Origin: an uncultured Spirochaetaceae bacterium
Lineage (GTDB): Bacteria; Spirochaetota; Spirochaetia; Sphaerochaetales; Sphaerochaetaceae
Direction of reading: 5' to 3'
Length of the DNA: 64,000 nt
Assembly: GCA_944389275.1 (NCBI GenBank)
Contig: CALXLT010000022.1
Span: 16,524-80,523, forward strand
Shown here: one piece after another, positions 1 through 7,869 of the stretch
Layout of the letters: every line of letters starts with the position of its first letter
Numbering within the stretch: the first letter of the stretch is position 1
Notes under the pieces: generated by a model
The model's database searches: none
What the model saw: the letters and a program-made list of their open reading frames with translations, nothing else
Told to the model about the DNA's origin: nothing
Made by a program: the position numbers and the translations under genes

Positions 1-1122
1 AATCCTGATATCCTCCTGCTAGACGAGCCTACAAACCACCTTGACCTGGAGTCCATCCACTGGCTCGAGGATTATCTGGAGGATTTCAACAACACCGTTA
101 TCGTCGTCTCGCACGACAGGCACTTCCTGAATACCGTCTGCACGCATATCTGCGACATCGACTACGGCAAGATCCAGCTTTATGTCGGAAACTACGATTT
201 CTGGTATATGTCCTCGCAGCTTGCCGCAAAGCAGCTGAAGGATGAGAAGAAGAGAAGGGAGGAGAAGATCGCAGAGCTCAAGGAGTTCATCCAGCGCTTC
301 TCATCCAATGTCGCCAAGGCCAAGCAGGCCACGAGCCGCAAGAAGCTTATAGACAAGCTCACGATCGATGATATCAAGCCATCATCGCGCCGCTTCCCGT
401 ATGTGGCGTTCAAGCCTAACAGGGAGATCGGAAAGAACGTGCTTGAGATAAAGAACCTTTCCAAGACGATCGAGGGAGAGAAGATCCTAGATAACCTCTC
501 CCTTACCATCAATCCAGGGGACAAGGTCGCGTTCGTCGGTCCTAACCACTATGCCAAGACCGTGCTCTTCCAGATCATCGCTGGAGAGATGGAGCCGGAT
601 GAGGGCTCGTACACATGGGGCGTGACCACATCGCTCTCGTACTTCCCGAAGGACAACACAGGGATGTTCAAGGACAATGAGTCCATCGCTGATTACCTGC
701 AGCAGTTCTCCACGGAGGATGATGACACGTACGTGCGTTCGTTCCTCGGCCGCATGCTCTTCACTGGCGATGAGGCGCTCAAGCCATGCAACGTGCTCTC
801 AGGAGGAGAGAGGGTAAGGGTAGTGCTTGCCAAGATGATGCTCCAGGGTGCGAATTGCATGATCTTCGATGAGCCGACATCACACCTCGACCTTGAGTCA
901 ATCCAGGCCCTTAACAACGGCATCATCGACTTCAAGGGTGTCGTGCTCTTCAACTCCCATGACCATCAGTTCGTCGACTCCATTGCCAACAGGATCATCG
1001 AGTTCACTCCTGACGGGGTCATCGACAAGCTTATGAGCTTCGAGGACTACATCAACGATGAGTCCATCAACGCGCAGAGGGCCAAGGCATATAAGAACAC
1101 GAAGCAGGTGGTGCTGATCTGA
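1..1122 (+). CDS. ABC-F family ATPase, YbiT-like (5' end cut by window)
   Basis: The reading frame is open from base 1, so the N-terminal part lies outside the window. The first visible residues are a Walker B/D-loop (LLLDEPTNHLDLESI) and an H-loop (SHDRHFL) closing ATPase domain 1. A charged interdomain linker (about residues 65-130) and a complete second ABC domain with signature LSGGERVRV and Walker B FDEPTSHLDLES follow. Duplicated ABC domains without membrane segments define the ABC-F group, which acts on the ribosome in translation or antibiotic protection. The second Walker A reads GPNHYAKT, with Ala at the usual Gly before Lys; together with the GVTTSLSYFPKDN stretch this resembles the YbiT branch (recalled, not searched). 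The stop overlaps the coaX start by one base (TGATG), so the two are probably cotranscribed. Confidence 0.93.
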   Translation, partial: NPDILLLDEPTNHLDLESIHWLEDYLEDFNNTVIVVSHDRHFLNTVCTHICDIDYGKIQLYVGNYDFWYMSSQLAAKQLKDEKKRREEKIAELKEFIQRFSSNVAKAKQATSRKKLIDKLTIDDIKPSSRRFPYVAFKPNREIGKNVLEIKNLSKTIEGEKILDNLSLTINPGDKVAFVGPNHYAKTVLFQIIAGEMEPDEGSYTWGVTTSLSYFPKDNTGMFKDNESIADYLQQFSTEDDDTYVRSFLGRMLFTGDEALKPCNVLSGGERVRVVLAKMMLQGANCMIFDEPTSHLDLESIQALNNGIIDFKGVVLFNSHDHQFVDSIANRIIEFTPDGVIDKLMSFEDYINDESINAQRAKAYKNTKQVVLI

Positions 1123-1886
1123 TGCTTGTAGCTGCGGATATAGGGAATACGAATATAGTGATGGCCATCTTCGATGGTGGCCAGTTCATCCAGTCCTTCA
1201 GGGTCTATACCGATGCGAGGAAGACAAGCGATGAGTACTTCGTGGTCTTCAACGCGCTCTTCCGCGAGAGCGGGATAAAGCCCCAGAGCATCGACCGCGC
1301 GATAATCTCGTCGGTCGTGCCTAATCTCACGAGATCGGTTGAGAAGAACCTGCAGAGGCTTTTCCATATCAATCCGCTGATCGTGTCGCACGATGTGAGG
1401 ACCGGGCTTGTGAGGGACTCCATCCCGCCAGAGCTCGGCTCCGATATCCTCTGCAATCTTGCCTATGCCCATCATGTGAAGGCGGATAGCGCTGTCATGG
1501 TCGTTGATTTCGGCACGGCTCTGACACTCTCTGCCGTGGATAGGCGCGGCAATGTGCTTGGCTGCTCCATCGCTCCAGGCCTTGTCACTGCCGTCAATGC
1601 CCTCTTCGGCAATACCGCGCAGCTTCCCCAGGTTGAGCTCAAGGTTACGGATAGGGCCATGGGCAGGGATTCGCAGCAGTCCATCCGCGGAGGCATAATG
1701 CTTGGCTACGCGGGCCTTGTCGAGTCGCTTATAGCGCACACGGAGAATGAGATAGGAGAGAGACTTTACGTAATCGCCACAGGGGGGCTCTCGCAGACGA
1801 TCTCGGAGCTGATCCCGCGCCTCGATGCCGTCGATTCCCTCCATACGCTCAAGGGACTGAAGCTGGTTTCCGACCTGAACGCCTGA
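1122..1886 (+). CDS. coaX: Type III pantothenate kinase
   Basis: This enzyme phosphorylates pantothenate, the first step of coenzyme A synthesis, in the cytoplasm. The 254 residues match the family length. Visible motifs are the N-terminal phosphate loop DIGNTNIVMAIFDG, the PPELGSD substrate segment near residue 107, the ASKHA-fold motif DFGTALTLSAVD with following APG near residues 129-153, and a late ATGG adenosine segment near 219. Type III kinases are the usual form in spirochaetes. The start is fixed by the TGATG overlap with the upstream ABC-F gene. coaD, a later step of the same pathway, lies at 21414-21905. The gene ends back to back with the convergent minus-strand neighbour, with no space for a terminator. 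Confidence 0.95.
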   Translation: MLVAADIGNTNIVMAIFDGGQFIQSFRVYTDARKTSDEYFVVFNALFRESGIKPQSIDRAIISSVVPNLTRSVEKNLQRLFHINPLIVSHDVRTGLVRDSIPPELGSDILCNLAYAHHVKADSAVMVVDFGTALTLSAVDRRGNVLGCSIAPGLVTAVNALFGNTAQLPQVELKVTDRAMGRDSQQSIRGGIMLGYAGLVESLIAHTENEIGERLYVIATGGLSQTISELIPRLDAVDSLHTLKGLKLVSDLNA

Positions 1887-3035
1887 TCAGTCCTCCCTGA
1901 TGAATCCATCTTCCATTATCACAGTCTCGCCGCCGTCCTTTGCGATGGCGGTTATCGTTGTCGTATCGGAGCCTATCGGGAGGGTCAGCGTGAGAAGGGA
2001 GTCATTTGCCTTCCTCCTCGCTTCGTCTGACGCAAGGCTTTCAGGCCTTGGCCCGCCGATTGTCAGCGCCGCTCCTCTCATCCTGTCCCATTCAGGCTGC
2101 GCCATGATATCCATGGAAGCGGCTGTCGTCCCTTCCTCCGCAAGCACGAGCTCAGAGATCCTTCCAGCATTCTCTTCCTGGGCCAGGAAGAGCGAGAAGA
2201 CGCGCCCTGACTCCTCATCGGATGTGAAATCGGTGATGCGTCCCTTCTCGACGCGGCAGGAAAGGCTTCTGATGACGTGTCCGAAGACCATTATCGGATG
2301 GGTGATCGTGAGGTATCCCTCAGCGGATGAGGGATCGATCGCGCGGAAGATATCCGAGGCGTAGACGGTCGGGACGAAGCGGCGCCCTGACCTGAGCGTT
2401 GATACGGAAGAGGCGAAGCGGGAGCCCGGGAGGAAGGAGAACGATATATCCGTCCCTTCCTCATCCTCTATGCGGCATCCGCTGTATTCCCCTTCATTGA
2501 GCCTGTCGCGCTCATATATGATGATATCCTCCATCTCCTTCCTTTCCTCGAGGTATGTATCCTCAGAGAGTGAGAGAAGGTCGGAAAGCAGTATGGAAGC
2601 TTCCCGTATGCCTCCATCCTCATCAAGCATCCTTCCCCATTCCTCTGACGGCACAGGCGCTGTCACGAATGGGATTGACGGCTCAGGGTTATCAAGAGGC
2701 TCGGAAAGATGCCTGAACGCCTGAAGCTCGGGAGGAGTGAGGATCTTTCCGTCCTCGACCTCTCCGAATGCCCTGTAGACCGGAAGATACAGCAGGGCGG
2801 TAGGACGCTGGCTTATCGGGTATTCGCTCTCAGCTTCCTCTGTCTCCGTCACCTTACCGTTCTCGATGTTCTGTATATAGCTGCCGTTTCCAGTGATATC
2901 CCTCGCGATCCTTGCTATGGAATGGGCGATCTCGGAGTTCTCCTCCTCTGTATTGATCGACAGCACATCGCCCTTTTCAAGCTTCAGTGCGCTCTTGACT
3001 ATAAGTTCGGCATAACGCTCAAGAAGAATATCCAT
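1887..3035 (-). CDS. M29 aminopeptidase-like protein, probably catalytically inactive
   Basis: About 382 residues, near the usual M29 length. The start fits the family (LLERYAELIVKSALKLEKGD), as do a later SAEGYLTITHPIM region and the DSLLTLTLPIGSDT segment near the C-terminus. M29 enzymes (AmpS/AmpT) are cytoplasmic two-metal exopeptidases. Here the last segment, which in active members reads like S-x-x-H-x-D-x-M-I-G, has Thr at both the His and Asp positions, and no DEN..H..LG motif is visible, so a pseudoenzyme is inferred. The ATG at 3035 is chosen because homology starts there; ATG 3053 and TTG 3065 are in frame. No Shine-Dalgarno is seen, but TATACT lies 7 nt upstream (3043-3048). Confidence 0.72.
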   Translation of the reverse strand: MDILLERYAELIVKSALKLEKGDVLSINTEEENSEIAHSIARIARDITGNGSYIQNIENGKVTETEEAESEYPISQRPTALLYLPVYRAFGEVEDGKILTPPELQAFRHLSEPLDNPEPSIPFVTAPVPSEEWGRMLDEDGGIREASILLSDLLSLSEDTYLEERKEMEDIIIYERDRLNEGEYSGCRIEDEEGTDISFSFLPGSRFASSVSTLRSGRRFVPTVYASDIFRAIDPSSAEGYLTITHPIMVFGHVIRSLSCRVEKGRITDFTSDEESGRVFSLFLAQEENAGRISELVLAEEGTTAASMDIMAQPEWDRMRGAALTIGGPRPESLASDEARRKANDSLLTLTLPIGSDTTTITAIAKDGGETVIMEDGFIRED

Positions 3036-3064
3036 AGCTGAGAGTATATGCATTAGAAGGGGCA

Positions 3065-4582
3065 ATGGAAAGGAAGCTCACGCGCTTTTCATTTGACAAC
3101 AGAAGCATCTGTTCCATCATATTATCTATGACGGATAAGGACGCGTTTGATTTCATAGTCATCGGCGGTGGCGTGGTAGGCAGCGCCATAGCCCGGGAGC
3201 TCGCTAGATATGATGCCAGGATCGCTGTCATCGAGAAGAATCCTGATGTGGTCGATGAGACGAGCGGAAGGAACTCCGGAGTGATCCATGGAGGCTTTGC
3301 CTATGATACAGGCTCGCTGAAGGCAAGGTTCTGCGTGGAAGGCAACAGGATGATGGATAGCCTGGCATCGGAGCTTTCAGTCCCATTCAGGCGGACAGGC
3401 AAGGTCCTCGTGGGCAACACTGAAGAGGACAGGAAGAGCCTTGAGCGCACGATGGAGCAGGGAGCGGCTAACGGCGCATCCGGACTGAGGATGATAGACG
3501 GCAGGGAGCTTCACGAGATCGTTCCCGCGGTCCTTGGCTCTTTCGCGCTCCTCTCATCATCCTCCGGGATAATCGACCCATTTCTCCTGACGATACATCT
3601 TGCGGAGAATGCCGCGGCCAATGGTGTCCACTATTATCTCAGCCATAAGGTCATGTCGATCAGGAAAGAGAAGGATGGGCACATAGTCGATACGGATAAA
3701 GGCTCCTTCCGTACCCGCTGGGTGATAAACTCAGCAGGCCTTGGCGCTAAGGATGTAAGCGAGATGCTTGGCTTCTCCTCGTACCGCGTGATAGGAAGCA
3801 AGGGCAACTACCTTGTCCTTGATAAGACGATGGGCGCTCTTCTTCCGCTTCCTGTATATCCTGTTCCGAGCAACACGTACATGGGCATCCATGTCACTCC
3901 GACGATAGACGGCAATGTGACGGTTGGGCCTGACGCCTCGCCGACGATGGATTTCTCTTATTACGGGGTGCCTCAGGAGAAGATAGAGCTATTGGAGAAC
4001 AGCGCGGGCGATCTCTGGCCCCACATACACAGGAAGAACCTGATCAGGACATTCTCTGGCATCCTCCCGAAGCTTGTCGACGAAAATGGCGCCATCCAGG
4101 ATTTCCGTATCGAGATAGACGATAGGATAGATTCCCGTGCCGTGAATCTCATCGGGATAGAATCCCCTGGCCTCACATCATGCGTTCCGATAGCGCGCCA
4201 CGTCGTATCTCTGATCGCGGAAAGGGAGACGCTCCGGGATTCCTCCTCGTTCAATCCCTGCCATCCCCGTCCGATCAGGTTCAGCGAGCTTTCTGAAGAG
4301 GAGAAGGATGATCTAATAAGGAAGGACCTGGCATGGGGCCGCATCGTCTGCTCCTGCGAGATGGTAAGCGAGAGGGAGATCCTTGACGCGATTGCCAACC
4401 CGCTTGGGGTGAGGACCATGACAGGGATAAAGTACAGGACAAGGTCCATGATGGGGCTATGCCAGTCAGGATTCTGCCAGATGCGCATAGAGCAGCTTCT
4501 GGAGCGGTCAGGACTTGATGCGGATGAGGTTGAGTATATGTACCCCGGATCATGGGTGGTAAAAGGGAAGGTGAGGGCATGA
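3065..4582 (+). CDS. FAD-dependent oxidoreductase, GlpA-like, with C-terminal BFD-type [2Fe-2S] domain
   Basis: Predicted flavoprotein dehydrogenase acting on a 2-hydroxy acid or glycerol-3-phosphate-like substrate. The dinucleotide motif VIGGGVVGSAIAREL lies near residue 30, followed by the DAO-type ETSGRNSGVIHGG stretch. The C-terminal 75 residues carry a bacterioferritin-associated-ferredoxin-like cluster site: CSCE near 440 and CQSGFC near 476. This layout is that of the large subunit of anaerobic glycerol-3-phosphate dehydrogenase and LhgO-like enzymes; the true substrate cannot be read from sequence. The ATG at 3065 has a good ribosome site (AGAAGGGG at 3055-3062), but the family usually begins close to the internal ATG at 3128, so a 21-residue shorter protein is possible. 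It overlaps the next gene by ATGA. Confidence 0.88.
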   Translation: MERKLTRFSFDNRSICSIILSMTDKDAFDFIVIGGGVVGSAIARELARYDARIAVIEKNPDVVDETSGRNSGVIHGGFAYDTGSLKARFCVEGNRMMDSLASELSVPFRRTGKVLVGNTEEDRKSLERTMEQGAANGASGLRMIDGRELHEIVPAVLGSFALLSSSSGIIDPFLLTIHLAENAAANGVHYYLSHKVMSIRKEKDGHIVDTDKGSFRTRWVINSAGLGAKDVSEMLGFSSYRVIGSKGNYLVLDKTMGALLPLPVYPVPSNTYMGIHVTPTIDGNVTVGPDASPTMDFSYYGVPQEKIELLENSAGDLWPHIHRKNLIRTFSGILPKLVDENGAIQDFRIEIDDRIDSRAVNLIGIESPGLTSCVPIARHVVSLIAERETLRDSSSFNPCHPRPIRFSELSEEEKDDLIRKDLAWGRIVCSCEMVSEREILDAIANPLGVRTMTGIKYRTRSMMGLCQSGFCQMRIEQLLERSGLDADEVEYMYPGSWVVKGKVRA

Positions 4583-5814
4583 TGGAAAGGGATGCGGTCA
4601 TAATAGGAGGTGGTCCTGCAGGCCTCGCGGCTGCCGTGGCGCTTCACGGGAAGGGAATCAGAAGCATCATCCTGCTTGAGCGCGAGGCATCCCTTGGAGG
4701 GATTCTCAGGCAGTGCATACATGATGGCTTCGGCATAGACCGCTTCAAAGAGAGCCTCACGGGGCCTGAGTACGCATCAAGGCTCATACATGAGGCTGAG
4801 GAAAGGGGCATAGAATACAGGACATCCACCACTGTGCTCTCGATATCTTCGGAAAGGGTGGTGACAGCCGCTGGTGCTGATGGGATGCTTCATATCCACG
4901 CAAAGGCCGTGATCCTCGCTGTCGGATGCCGTGAGCGTGACAGGGGAGCCATCGCCATACCAGGAGAGCGCCCTGCGGGGGTGTTCACCGCGGGGACTGC
5001 GCAGGCTTATATCAACCTGTACAACAGGCTTCCATGCCATGAGGCAGTCATCCTCGGCAGCGGCGATATCGGTCTGATAATGGCCCGCCGCCTCACGCTT
5101 GAGGGCGTGAAGGTGCATGGGGTCTTCGAGATCCAGGATCATCCCAATGGGCTTGAGCGTAACACCATACAGTGCCTGGACGATTATTCGATACCGCTCT
5201 ATCTCCGCCATACCATCACGGATATCCATGGATCCGGCAGGGTAGAGGGGGTTACGGTTTCAAAAGTCGATGATCGCCTTGTTCCTATCAAGGGAACCGA
5301 AAGGGAGTATCGCTGCGATTCCGTGATCCTCTCCGTCGGCCTTGTCCCTGATAACGCCCTTGCGCTTCCTCTCGGCCTTGATGTTGACGGGAGGACGAGA
5401 GGGGTATCTGTCGATGAGAACCTGATGACATCTATTCCCGGGATATTCTCCGCGGGCAACTGCCTTCACGTCCATGACCTTGCAGATGACGCCGCGCTCG
5501 AGGCTGAGCGCCTGGCCTCTTCCGCCGCGCGCTGGATAAATGGAGATCTCCTCGATTCCTGCGCGATTCCCGTCATTCCCGGCTGCGGGATAGCAAGCAT
5601 AGTGCCGATGAGGATATCAGGGAAAAGCGATGTCTTCTTCACGATGCGGCCATCTTGTGCTCTGCGGAACGCGGTACTCCGCGTCACAGCAGGGGGAAGG
5701 ACAGTATGGAAGAAGAGAATCTCGAGGGCGCTTCCTCAGAACATGCTCTCAGCAGAAGTCCCGAAGGAAAGTCTTTCCTCTGTATCTGGCCCATTGGAGG
5801 TGACACTATCATGA
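4579..5814 (+). CDS. NAD(P)/FAD-dependent oxidoreductase (pyridine nucleotide-disulphide type)
   Basis: About 411 residues. The FAD motif AVIIGGGPAGLAAAVAL opens the protein, a second nucleotide motif (ILGSGDIGLIMARRL) lies near residue 165, and a late GIFSAGNCLHVHD segment near 290 binds the flavin. No CxxxxC redox disulphide is obvious, so it is probably an electron-transfer partner rather than a thioredoxin reductase. It sits between the GlpA-like gene and a DUF1667 gene, overlapping both by ATGA. This three-gene arrangement recurs in Firmicutes and spirochaetes and probably encodes one membrane-associated or soluble dehydrogenase complex passing electrons to NAD(P) or quinone. ATG 4579 is chosen for the overlap and the GGGAAGGTGAGGG ribosome site just upstream. 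Confidence 0.88.
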   Translation: MMERDAVIIGGGPAGLAAAVALHGKGIRSIILLEREASLGGILRQCIHDGFGIDRFKESLTGPEYASRLIHEAEERGIEYRTSTTVLSISSERVVTAAGADGMLHIHAKAVILAVGCRERDRGAIAIPGERPAGVFTAGTAQAYINLYNRLPCHEAVILGSGDIGLIMARRLTLEGVKVHGVFEIQDHPNGLERNTIQCLDDYSIPLYLRHTITDIHGSGRVEGVTVSKVDDRLVPIKGTEREYRCDSVILSVGLVPDNALALPLGLDVDGRTRGVSVDENLMTSIPGIFSAGNCLHVHDLADDAALEAERLASSAARWINGDLLDSCAIPVIPGCGIASIVPMRISGKSDVFFTMRPSCALRNAVLRVTAGGRTVWKKRISRALPQNMLSAEVPKESLSSVSGPLEVTLS

Positions 5815-6179
5815 AGAGAAGCTATACATGCGTAATATGCCCGAACAGCTGTTTCCTGGATGTGGAGATCAGGGAAGGGAATGTCATATCAGTCTCAGGC
5901 AACCAGTGCGGAAGGGGCAGGGAATGGGTGATTGGGGAAGTCACAGATCCCAGGCGCAATTTCGCCACGTCGGTAAAGGTCCGGGGAGGGGAGATGGAAA
6001 CCGTGAGCGTGCGTCTTTCGTCCCCGATTCCCCGCGCCATGATATTCCCCGTCATGGCGGAGATAAGGAAGGCTGAAGCCAAGGCCCCGGTGCATATCGG
6101 GGATGTGATCATCAGCAATGTCCTTTCCCTAGGATGTGATGTCATAGCGACTCGTGACGTGGCTGCTGTGGGGATGTGA
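5811..6179 (+). CDS. DUF1667 domain protein, small partner of the FAD oxidoreductases
   Basis: A 122-residue protein beginning MKRSYTCVICPNSCFLDVEI. CxxCPNxC near residues 7-13 and a further Cys in GNQCGRGREW near 35 suggest an Fe-S or zinc site, and a late VLSLGCDVIATRD segment is typical of DUF1667. The family is regularly the third gene behind the two flavoproteins encoded upstream, so a role as an electron-transfer or assembly subunit is likely, though no biochemical function is established to my knowledge. The start is ATG 5811: it overlaps the upstream stop (ATGA) and has a strong ribosome site (GGAGGTGA at about 5796-5803). The longer in-frame opening has no support. Confidence 0.88.
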   Translation: MKRSYTCVICPNSCFLDVEIREGNVISVSGNQCGRGREWVIGEVTDPRRNFATSVKVRGGEMETVSVRLSSPIPRAMIFPVMAEIRKAEAKAPVHIGDVIISNVLSLGCDVIATRDVAAVGM

Positions 6180-6186
6180 ATCAGCT

Positions 6187-6759
6187 TCAAGGCCTGGAGC
6201 CTTGCTGTTGGGACTGTCCCTGCGTCTCTGCCTCCTCAGCTCTGTCCCTTATCTCCTTCTCCCTTTCTTCATCGCTTGTCCTTGCCATCGCGAAGGCGAT
6301 CAGTATGATGCCTACGAGATTCAGCGTGAAGCGCAGCAGCGTGAATCTTGCCCCTAGCTGGGTGATCTCAAAGAGCATCATGGGGATCTTCGCCACCGAC
6401 CATGTTCCGAGGAAGAGGAAAACATTGAAAAGAGACGCGCCTTTCCGTAGGAAGAGGGCTGCAAGCGGGAATGCCGCGTAGAGCGGGCCCGCGGAGAATG
6501 CGCCGAGAAGGAAGGAAAAGCATGCACCTAGGAATCCTGATCCCTTGCCTAGGTATTTCATCATCGTTTCCTTGCTTATCCACACATCCATCAGCCCCAT
6601 CAGGATGAATATAGGCGGGATTATCGAGAGCATCTCGATAAGGCTATCGAAGGATGATGACACAGCAAGGCTGCCTTTTTCTGACATCGCAAGGCAGAGC
6701 ACGATATCAAGCAATATGAAGGACAGGAAGAATCGGTAGCGTGTCAGGAATGCCTTCAT
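6187..6759 (-). CDS. Permease half-protein (UPF0718/DUF318-like), second of a split pair
   Basis: A 190-residue membrane protein with about five hydrophobic segments, including IPPIFILMGLMDVW, FSFLLGAFSAGPLYAAFPLAA and a C-terminal LRFTLNLVGIILIAFAM helix. A charged, Gln-rich cytoplasmic tail follows (AEEAETQGQSQQQ). The Gly/Pro-rich core resembles one repeat of the YraQ/ArsP-like permease family (DUF318), in which two such repeats are normally fused in one chain of more than 300 residues. It overlaps the upstream gene by ATGA and that gene encodes a similar half, so the two probably assemble as a heterodimeric transporter. The substrate is unknown. It converges on the DUF1667 gene with a 7-nt gap. 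Confidence 0.72.
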   Translation of the reverse strand: MKAFLTRYRFFLSFILLDIVLCLAMSEKGSLAVSSSFDSLIEMLSIIPPIFILMGLMDVWISKETMMKYLGKGSGFLGACFSFLLGAFSAGPLYAAFPLAALFLRKGASLFNVFLFLGTWSVAKIPMMLFEITQLGARFTLLRFTLNLVGIILIAFAMARTSDEEREKEIRDRAEEAETQGQSQQQGSRP

Positions 6760-7232
6760 ATCAAGTCTCCGAGGATCATGGATGAAACCAGCGCTGCCGC
6801 CAGTGACAGCATGTTGCGTTTCAGGGCTGTGGCTTTCCCGAAGTATCTTGCCTCAAGCGGCATGGTTGCCACGCCTACCATCATCAGCGTTGATATGAAC
6901 AAGGCTATCTGCGCGTATCCCGCCCCCGCTGAAAGCAGCGCCGCTGCAAGAGGAAAGGCTACGAAGCCCGGAATCAGAGTGATGCTGCCGACTGCAGCTG
7001 CGATGAGCATTCCGAGGATGCCTGAATCCGATCCGAGAAGCCTTGAGATCATCTCCTCGTCAAGGAACGTGAGGATAAGGCCGATTATCATCAGGACAGT
7101 CAGGATGGACGGCAATATGCTTTCAAATGATTTCCAGGCCTTTCTGAGAGCTGCTGCCGTCTTCTTCCTGTCCTTGATGAAGGAGAAGAGCAGGAACGCC
7201 GCCGCGAGAGCGTAGAGAATATACGTGAACAC
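6756..7232 (-). CDS. Permease half-protein (UPF0718/DUF318-like), first of a split pair
   Basis: A 158-residue membrane protein: an N-terminal helix (FTYILYALAAAFLLFSF), a basic loop, then a repeat-like core with ILPSILTVLMIIGLIL, a Gly/Pro-containing AAAVGSITLIPGFVAFPLAAAL segment and a last helix ending LGDLI. The start is the GTG at 7232. It is preceded by a textbook AGGAGG (7239-7244) with 6 nt spacing, whereas the longer open frame to 7331 has no ribosome site and adds a non-homologous stretch. The stop overlaps the next half-permease (ATGA), which implies translational coupling and equal stoichiometry. Each half has the character of one repeat of DUF318 permeases. Confidence 0.72.
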   Translation of the reverse strand: MFTYILYALAAAFLLFSFIKDRKKTAAALRKAWKSFESILPSILTVLMIIGLILTFLDEEMISRLLGSDSGILGMLIAAAVGSITLIPGFVAFPLAAALLSAGAGYAQIALFISTLMMVGVATMPLEARYFGKATALKRNMLSLAAALVSSMILGDLI

Positions 7233-7332
7233 CTTTTTCCTCCTGAAAGCGATCTGAGGCTGCGTAAAGAATATGCTAGCACAATGCTGAAGAAGCCTTA
7301 ATGCAATCTGCTGAGGAAAATCAGAAATCATA

Positions 7333-7362
7333 TTGACAAGGAAATGACAAAAGAGCTATCTT
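7333..7362 (+). promoter_or_regulatory. Promoter of tRNA-Gly
   Basis: A consensus -35 TTGACA (7333-7338) and a -10 TATCTT (7357-7362) are separated by 18 bp. Transcription would start near 7369, about 9 nt before the mature tRNA. Confidence 0.7.
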
Positions 7363-7377
7363 CTTCCTGTTGATTTT

Positions 7378-7449
<72 letters not shown>

Positions 7450-7869
7450 TCCTTGATAGCCTCGTTCAGAGATGGATGAGGTTTTATATTTTCTCTGTAT
7501 ACTTTAAATATTTTTCTTATATAAAAATCATTAGATTGTTATTTTAATCATATCATAACGATATCAATACAGGAAGAAGCGCTATCATAGGGGGTGGTCA
7601 TGCGAGGAGTCCTGAGTGAGAAAAATGATGCATTGTTTTTTAGGCAGTGCATCAATAATCCAAGACGGACGTCCCAATAGCGTGTGCGTTTAATCCTGGG
7701 GAAGATTACGCTATTTTAGAAAATCTGCCTTTAATCAACTAATACTATCGTGCATGGATAGCAATCCGTCAAGGAATTTCTCAGCACATTGTCTGAAATT
7801 GCTTTTTTTTCCGGAAAAAAAGATGGTACCGCCAGAGAGCAGTACCATCCTTTGTGAATTATATCACGA
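7450..7869. other. 420-bp AT-rich intergenic region with hairpins
   Basis: No plausible protein-coding frame is seen. The first 110 bp after the tRNA are very AT-rich. Two inverted repeats stand out: GATGCATTG (7627-7635) with CAGTGCATC (7645-7653), and AATAGCG (7676-7682) with CGCTATT (7709-7715), the latter enclosing TAATC/GATTA (7691-7695 and 7704-7708). They could belong to a small RNA on either strand. The right-hand end holds the terminator of the RND efflux operon, listed separately. I recognise no Rfam family here. Confidence 0.5.
7813..7850 (-). terminator. Intrinsic terminator of the RND efflux operon
   Basis: An 8-bp perfect inverted repeat, GATGGTAC (7822-7829) and GTACCATC (7842-7849). 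On the minus strand it is followed directly by a run of seven T (the A-run at 7815-7821). It lies 20 bp beyond the stop codon of the RND gene. Confidence 0.88.

Noticed and set aside
7229..7331. Longer N-terminus for the first permease half
   Set aside because: The perfect AGGAGG at 7239-7244 lies inside that extension and points to GTG 7232.
7450..7820. SRP RNA, 6S RNA or tmRNA in the gap behind tRNA-Gly
   Set aside because: The SRP GGAAGCAG-type core, a tmRNA tag frame and a 6S bubble structure were all absent.
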